A DNA stretch of 64,000 bases, taken from positions 16,736,218-16,800,217 of the forward strand of contig ML677335.1 of the NCBI GenBank assembly GCA_007922305.1. Direction: 5' to 3'. Shown in pieces: positions 59,430-64,000 of this stretch. Each line of letters starts with the position of its first letter. Position 1 is the stretch's first letter. The DNA comes from Dermatemys mawii (lineage: Eukaryota; Chordata; Testudines; Dermatemydidae). Below the pieces are notes generated by a model. The model saw nothing but the letters and a program-made list of their open reading frames with translations, searched no databases and was not told where the DNA came from. Position numbers and translations under genes: made by a program.

Positions 59430-60870
59430 CAACCTGGAAGGATGACAGGAGAGCGTTCAAAAGAATCCAGACTCTTGACAACAATGCTATCACCCACCAT
59501 CAAGTATAATTAGGCAGGCCAAAAAAAGAATTTGAAGAGCAGTTAGCAAAGAGACACAAACTAACAGCAAAAATAATTTTAAGTACATCAGCAGCAGGAA
59601 GCTGGACAAAGAATCCGTGGACCTATACGATGACTAAGGCACTGAAGGAGAACTCAAGGAAGAGAAGGCTGTTGTGAGGAAGCTAAATTAAATTTTTTGC
59701 ACCACTCTTCACTGCTGAGGATGTGAGGGAGATTCTCACACTTGAGACATTCTTTTTAGGTTGCAGATCTGAGGAACTGTGCCAGGCTGAGGCATCACTT
59801 GATATGATTTTGGAACAAATTGATAAATTAAACAGTAATAAGACACACGACCAAATGGGACTCATTGAAGAGTTGTGAAGCACTTCAAATATACGACTGC
59901 AGAACTACTAGCTATGGTATATAACTATCACTTAAATCAGCTTCTGTACCAGATGACTGGATAGCTAATGTAACACCAATTTAAAATAAATAAACCAAAC
60001 ACCACTCTTTAGAGGTGATCCTTGCAATTACAAGCCTATAAGCCTGACTTCAGCTCTAGGCAAATAAAAACAGAATTACCAGACACATAAATGAACACGA
60101 TTTGTGATAGAAGAATCAACATAGCTTTCGCAAAGCCTCACCAATATATCAGAATTCTTTGAGGAGGGGGCAAACAAACATGTGAACAAAGGCGATACAG
60201 TGTACTTGGACTTTCACAAAACCTTTAACAAGGTCCCTCAACAAAGGCACTTATCCCATGACTGCCTACTTTGCTTAAGAAGGAAGATCCCCTCCTGGAT
60301 CAGTAACTGGTTTAAAAAAAGAAATAGTAAACAAAGGGAAGGAATAGATGGAGACAGGTAAATAGCAGTGGTCCACAGGGATATATACTGGGCCAGTGCA
60401 GTTCAACATATTCATAAATGATCTGGGCAAACAGTGAGATAGCAAAATTTGCAGATGATACAAAAATCACTCAAGATAGTGAAGTCCAAAGCTGAATGAA
60501 GAGCTACCAAAGAATCTCATAAAACTGTGTGACTGGGGAACAAAATGGCAGATAAAATTCAATGTTGTTAAATGCGAAGTAATGCACATTGGAAAACATA
60601 CAAAATGATGGGGTCTAAATGAGCTGTTATCACTCAAGTTCTTGAAGTCAGCATGGCTAGTCCTGTGAAAACTGCTTAGCATGCAGCAGCAAAAAAAAAA
60701 AAAAAAAAAGCAAAGCTAACAATGTTAAACAGTATAAAAGGCTATCCCTGTAGGAAAAGGATAGATACGAAGACAGTAAATATCATGATGCCACTATATA
60801 AATGCATGGTACGACAACACCTTGAATATAGCATGCAGTTCAGATTACCTCCTTTCACACAGCAAGCTTC
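59430..60870 (+). mobile_element. CR1-clade LINE remnant, ORF2 reverse transcriptase
   Basis: On the plus strand, broken frames give VYLDFHKTFNKVPQ near 60200, the damaged SGPQGYILGQ region near 60370, and the catalytic FADDT at 60448-60462. YKCMVRQHLEYSMQF near 60806-60850 is the C-terminal motif of CR1 proteins. Frameshifts, stops and an A run at 60691-60709 show it is dead. It is opposite in orientation to KIF20B. Confidence 0.85.
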
Positions 60871-61044
60871 TGAGTGCGACCCCCCAGTTAAATATATTAA
60901 AAAGTATTTTTAATATTATTATAACACCATTATGAATACTGGAGGCAAAGTAGAGTTTGGGGTGGAGGCTGACAGCTCGTGATCCCCCATGCAATAACCT
61001 CACAACCTCCAGAGGGGTCCCAACCCCCAGTTTGAGAACCCCTG
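60868..61044. mobile_element. hAT-type repeat, right end only
   Basis: GAGTGCGACCCCCCAG, an AT-rich middle, then GGTCCCAACCCCCAG and the terminus GTTTGAGAACCCCTG. The left end is absent or replaced by the LINE. Confidence 0.55.
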
Positions 61045-61046
61045 AT

Positions 61047-61500
61047 TTAGTCTGACTTTCTGCACATCGCAGGCCACAGAACCTCACCTACCTACTTCTG
61101 CAATAGGCACATAATTTCTGAATGAGTTACTGGAGTCCTCAGATCTTAATTTAAAGACTTGCACTAGAGAAAATGGTGGATTCTCTGTAAGTTGAAGTCA
61201 GCAAATGACCCATGCCTCACATTACAGAGGAAAGCAAAAAACCCAGAGGGTCTCTGCCAATCTGACCCTGGAGAAAATTCCTTCTGGACCCCAAATATGA
61301 AAAATTATCCACATGATCAGGATTGAGATCAGTCACACACCTGGGAAAGAACTCTCTGTAGTAACTCAGAGCCCTCCCCATCTTGTGTCTCATCTCCACC
61401 CACTGGAAATATTTACTACTATCAGTCACAGATATTTCCTACAATGGTATGTGGCCTCTCATAGACTTACCAGCCATTTGCTGGTCTCAATTTCATAGTA
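61047..61500 (-). mobile_element. CR1-type LINE fragment
   Basis: It shares AGTCTGACTTTC, GCCACAGAACCTCAC and GGGTCTCTGCCAATCTGACC with 25010-25210. It continues with GACCCCAAATATGAAAAA and GTAACTCAGAGCCC, the layout of CR1 sequence read in antisense. Confidence 0.5.
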
Positions 61501-61852
61501 GAGAGCCTACCAGTCTTTCTTGTCAATTTCACAGCTCCAGTTGTGAGCCTGGTGTGGCAAAACAGCTATGAAACTGACAAGAATGACAGCCAACCTCAGT
61601 AACAGTGTCTACATCAATGGTTCTCAATCTATTTATCATTGTGGGCCATTACCTGAGCTGCAGGTAGAGAACCACAGAGCCCCGCCCTACTAAGTCCAAC
61701 ACACACACCCCATAAAGCGGGGCCAGAATCAGACCCCCCAGACCTCACCAGGTGAGATGAGCGGCTTTTAGCACACAGCTAGTCTACATAGACAATGTGT
61801 TGTTCTCACTACACCAGCATAAGTGCTACGCCTCTTGCTGTGTTTTATCTTG

Positions 61853-62130
61853 GGGCTTGTCTTCACTAGAGCCGGGAGAGATCGATCTTATGGCGATCAA
61901 TTTATTGCTTCTCATCAAGACGTGATAAATCGATTGCCAGTAGCGACCCGTCGACTCCATAACTCCAGCTCGCCAAAAGGTGCAAGCTGGAGTCGATGGG
62001 AGAGCGCGCCGCTGACCGCCGCGAGGATGGCAGGTAAGTCGGCTGTAGATACGCAATTTCAGCTACGTTAATAACGTAGCTGAAATCGGCGTATCTACAG
62101 TTGATCCCCCACCCTAGTGAGGACCAGCCA
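61853..62130. mobile_element. MITE with a long perfect core palindrome
   Basis: Ends GGGCTTGTCTTCACT and AGTGAGGACCAGCC are inverted repeats with few mismatches. The interior includes GATCGATCTTATGGCGATC and GTCGACTCC, and a palindrome at 62043-62100. It is the same family as 38470 and 40490. It is non-coding. Confidence 0.8.
62043..62100. repeat. Core palindrome of the MITE
   Basis: ATTTCAGCTACGTTA (62056-62070) and TAACGTAGCTGAAAT (62072-62086) are exact reverse complements with one base between. Outside them CTGTAGATACGC (62043-62054) pairs with GCGTATCTACAG (62089-62100). Confidence 0.95.
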
Positions 62131-62180
62131 TTGGTATAGTAAAGCACTTACATCTGCGAGAGCAAGGCTATAATGTAGAC

Positions 62181-62429
62181 CAGCGGTCCTCAAAGTTTTT
62201 CTTCCGCAGCCCCTTCTTGTGGGAGAAAAACTCGCGCGGCCCCCAGGGAGTACATCTGCCGAAATGCTGCCGCAGAAAGCGTAAGTTTCCGCTTTCCGCA
62301 GCGGCATTTCGGCGGGACAAAAATAGACCGCCCAGGAGTTCGGAAGTCTCCCAGGAGGGATCAGCGGCAGCGCCGGGGTCTCGCACACCCCCGGGGATGG
62401 TCTCGCGCACTCCACTTTGAAGACCACTG
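62181..62429. mobile_element. hAT-type non-autonomous element
   Basis: A 249-bp element. Ends CAGCGGTCCTCAAAG and CTTTGAAGACCACTG are inverted repeats with two mismatches. Flanks ATGTAGAC (62173-62180) and GTGTAGAC (62430-62437) form an 8-bp target duplication with one mismatch. The interior contains an inverted repeat GCCGAAATGCTGCCGC/GCGGCATTTCGGC (62258-62313). Confidence 0.85.
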
Positions 62430-62605
62430 GTGTAGACAATGACATAAACAAGTTGATGTAAGCTGCCTTATGTGCACCTAACTCTATAGCGTAGATCAAA
62501 CCTCAGTCCTCCTCATCCACTAGCCTGTAAAAAAAACAGGTATTTGGCCAGCTTTATAAAGTGTTTCAAGAACTACAGATGAAGTGAGTGATGCAAGAGT
62601 AGTGG

Positions 62606-62739
62606 TTTCTGAGTAGCAGCCATGTTAGTCTATATCCGTAAAAAGAACAGGAGTATTTGTGGCACCATAGAGACTAACAAATTTATTTCAGCATAAGCTT
62701 TCATAGGCTATAGCCCATTTCATCAGATGCATAGAATGG
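62606..62739 (+). repeat. Abundant turtle-type short interspersed repeat
   Basis: Contains GAGTAGCAGCCATGTTAGTC, AAAAGAACAGGAGTATTTG, GAGACTAACAAATTTATTTC and CATAAGCTTTCATAGGC, in the order of a repeat I recall as very common in turtles and seen in related reptiles. Family name not assigned. A short AT and AC repeat follows at 62756-62798. Confidence 0.6.
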
Positions 62740-63268
62740 CACACACATTAGTAAGATAGATATATCTATATCTATGACATATACACACACACACAGAAAA
62801 CATGAAAAGGTGGAAGTTGCAATAGCTCATAGAATTGGTATTATCTAATAATAGTAATGCTTAATTCCTGCCTGGATTTCTCCCCTACACAGTCCCTCCT
62901 ATGTAGGGATTGGGTTCCATGGAGTGAAAGTCTGGGCAGAATTTGGCCCTAAGTATTATCAGGGCTTCAATAACGTACACAACCTACTATTGGAGTGAAA
63001 AATACCTGTGCTGTTATGGTTTCAAAGCCATGTCCAGTGCAATTAGAAGGAAAAAGAGTGCACAACAGTTTTATTTAAGTACACTATTTAATGGTATTTA
63101 ACTGGTCAATAGGTATTACTGATGGATCTCTTATTTGATTTAAATCATAAATTTTAAAAGAGCTTTAGAGGTCTGAGAATTATGCTCTCGCATCCCCTAC
63201 AGCCCTGTTAATTAAGACACAAACAATTCAATTAATAGCTCAATATAGGAACTCTCTGTGAGCATGGC

Positions 63269-63608
63269 CATAGGCTCTCAACCTTTTTCTTTTGGAGCAC
63301 CCCTCTCCCCCGCTGTAAAAACTACACAGCCCCCCCCTCCATGCCCTACCAACTGTTTTTCTGCATATAAAATCCAGGGCCAGCATTAGGGGGTAGCAGG
63401 CAGGGCAACTGCATGAGGTTCCATGCCACAGGGAGCCCTGCAAAGCTAAGTTGCTTAGACTTCAGCCCTGCCACAGCTGGCCTCAGGCTTTAGCTTTCTG
63501 TCCTGGGCCTCAGTGAGTTTAATGCTGGCTCTGCTTCAGAGACCCCTCTGAAATTGCTCACAGCCCCCCAGGGAGCCCTAAGCCACAACTCCTGGTTGAG
63601 AACTGATG
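63269..63608. mobile_element. hAT-type non-autonomous element
   Basis: Left end CATAGGCTCTCAACC and right end GGTTGAGAACTGATG are inverted repeats with mismatches. The interior has GGAGCACCCCTCTCCCC and CACAGCCCCCCAGGGAG. No target duplication is visible. Confidence 0.65.
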
Positions 63609-64000
63609 CTATAAAGGGACACTCAGGAGACTTAAGGCAAATCAGTTAAAAATGCAGACCCAATGACAACAACCCATGAAGTGCAAATCCCTTGCACAGA
63701 AAAGTAAACTTACAATTTACACCAGTGACCTTTCTCCTCTTTCATCCCAGTAAGAGCCTCTAGTGCATTGCTATTTTTTTGTTGGCACAAGGGTTTCCCA
63801 TAGAGCAGCCTCGCTAGTTACCGAAGCCAGGCCTAATCCCGAGTATAGAAGAGGATTATGCTTTCTCTCCCTCTTCACACTTGATTGGACGCTGTCCTTG
63901 CTAGGCATAATGGTTACTTTTTGCAAATAGGAGCTTGAAGCCTGCAGAAGGGACGGCACTGAGCCTGTAAACTCTCATTTGCTATGGGCAGGTGAGTTTT

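Larger units (their letters stand above)
59236..64000. other. Upstream of the KIF20B start codon; first exon not found
   Basis: This 4.8-kb region should hold intron 1 and perhaps the promoter, because exon 1 of the coding set begins with an acceptor one base before ATG. I find no CpG-rich promoter or clear non-coding exon. The GC-rich patches are transposon interiors. It is almost wholly repeats, listed separately. Bases 62800-63260 and 63620-64000 show nothing recognisable. Confidence 0.55.

Noticed and set aside
62095..62499. 134-codon minus-strand frame and overlapping frames
   Set aside because: They run across a hAT-type element and MITE pieces. GC-rich interior, no protein similarity.
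1..64000. CRISPR arrays, tRNA or rRNA genes, bacterial operons
   Set aside because: No regularly spaced direct repeats, no tRNA cloverleaf with A and B boxes, no rRNA motifs. Exon-intron structure and repeats are eukaryotic throughout.

Overview
The window is vertebrate genomic DNA. Almost all of it is one large gene on the minus strand. Thirty-one coding exons, joined at GT-AG splice sites, keep one reading frame and encode about 1,836 residues of the kinesin-6 motor KIF20B (MPHOSPH1, M-phase phosphoprotein 1). The match is to my memory of the human protein: motor P-loop, switch I, switch II, neck, acidic linker, long coiled-coil stalk and basic C-terminus. The start codon is at 59232-59234. 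The final coding exon lies left of base 1, and no 5' non-coding exon or promoter was found. The repeats suggest a turtle: CR1 LINEs, many short hAT-type elements whose inverted ends read like CAGNGGTYCTCAA, several MITE families with TCTACACT-type ends, and LTR-like blocks. The species call is inference.

Layout from 5' to 3' of the gene (right to left in the window). 59236-64000: upstream DNA or first intron, packed with repeats (CR1 on both strands, hAT and MITE copies, one short interspersed repeat). 45116-59234: N-terminus and kinesin motor domain (coding exons 1-11). 43848-44174: acidic linker with an identical in-frame 42-bp tandem duplication. 32431-43053: first stalk segment (exons 13-18). 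27171-28389: one 1,219-bp exon coding about 406 residues of coiled coil. 15421-24531: rest of the stalk (exons 20-26). 533-10602: C-terminal part (exons 27-31), with short TP sites and basic clusters.

The introns hold most of the unusual material. The best is a layered mobile-element locus at 34849-37605. It is an old hAT element with long inverted arms and a decayed transposase C-terminus. A 1,003-bp Tigger-like element sits inside it at a TA target, and an AT-rich nested palindrome has grown near its centre. Two further hAT-type elements have clear 8-bp target duplications. Three intronic stretches read like fragments of unidentified proteins: two antisense to KIF20B (near 7934-8249 and 32690-33000) and one in the same orientation (near 55780-56520).

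I see no CRISPR array, tRNA gene, rRNA gene or bacterial-type system. No previously undescribed multi-gene system is evident. The interest lies in a lineage-specific protein duplication, a possible alternative splice donor, and nested transposon structure.
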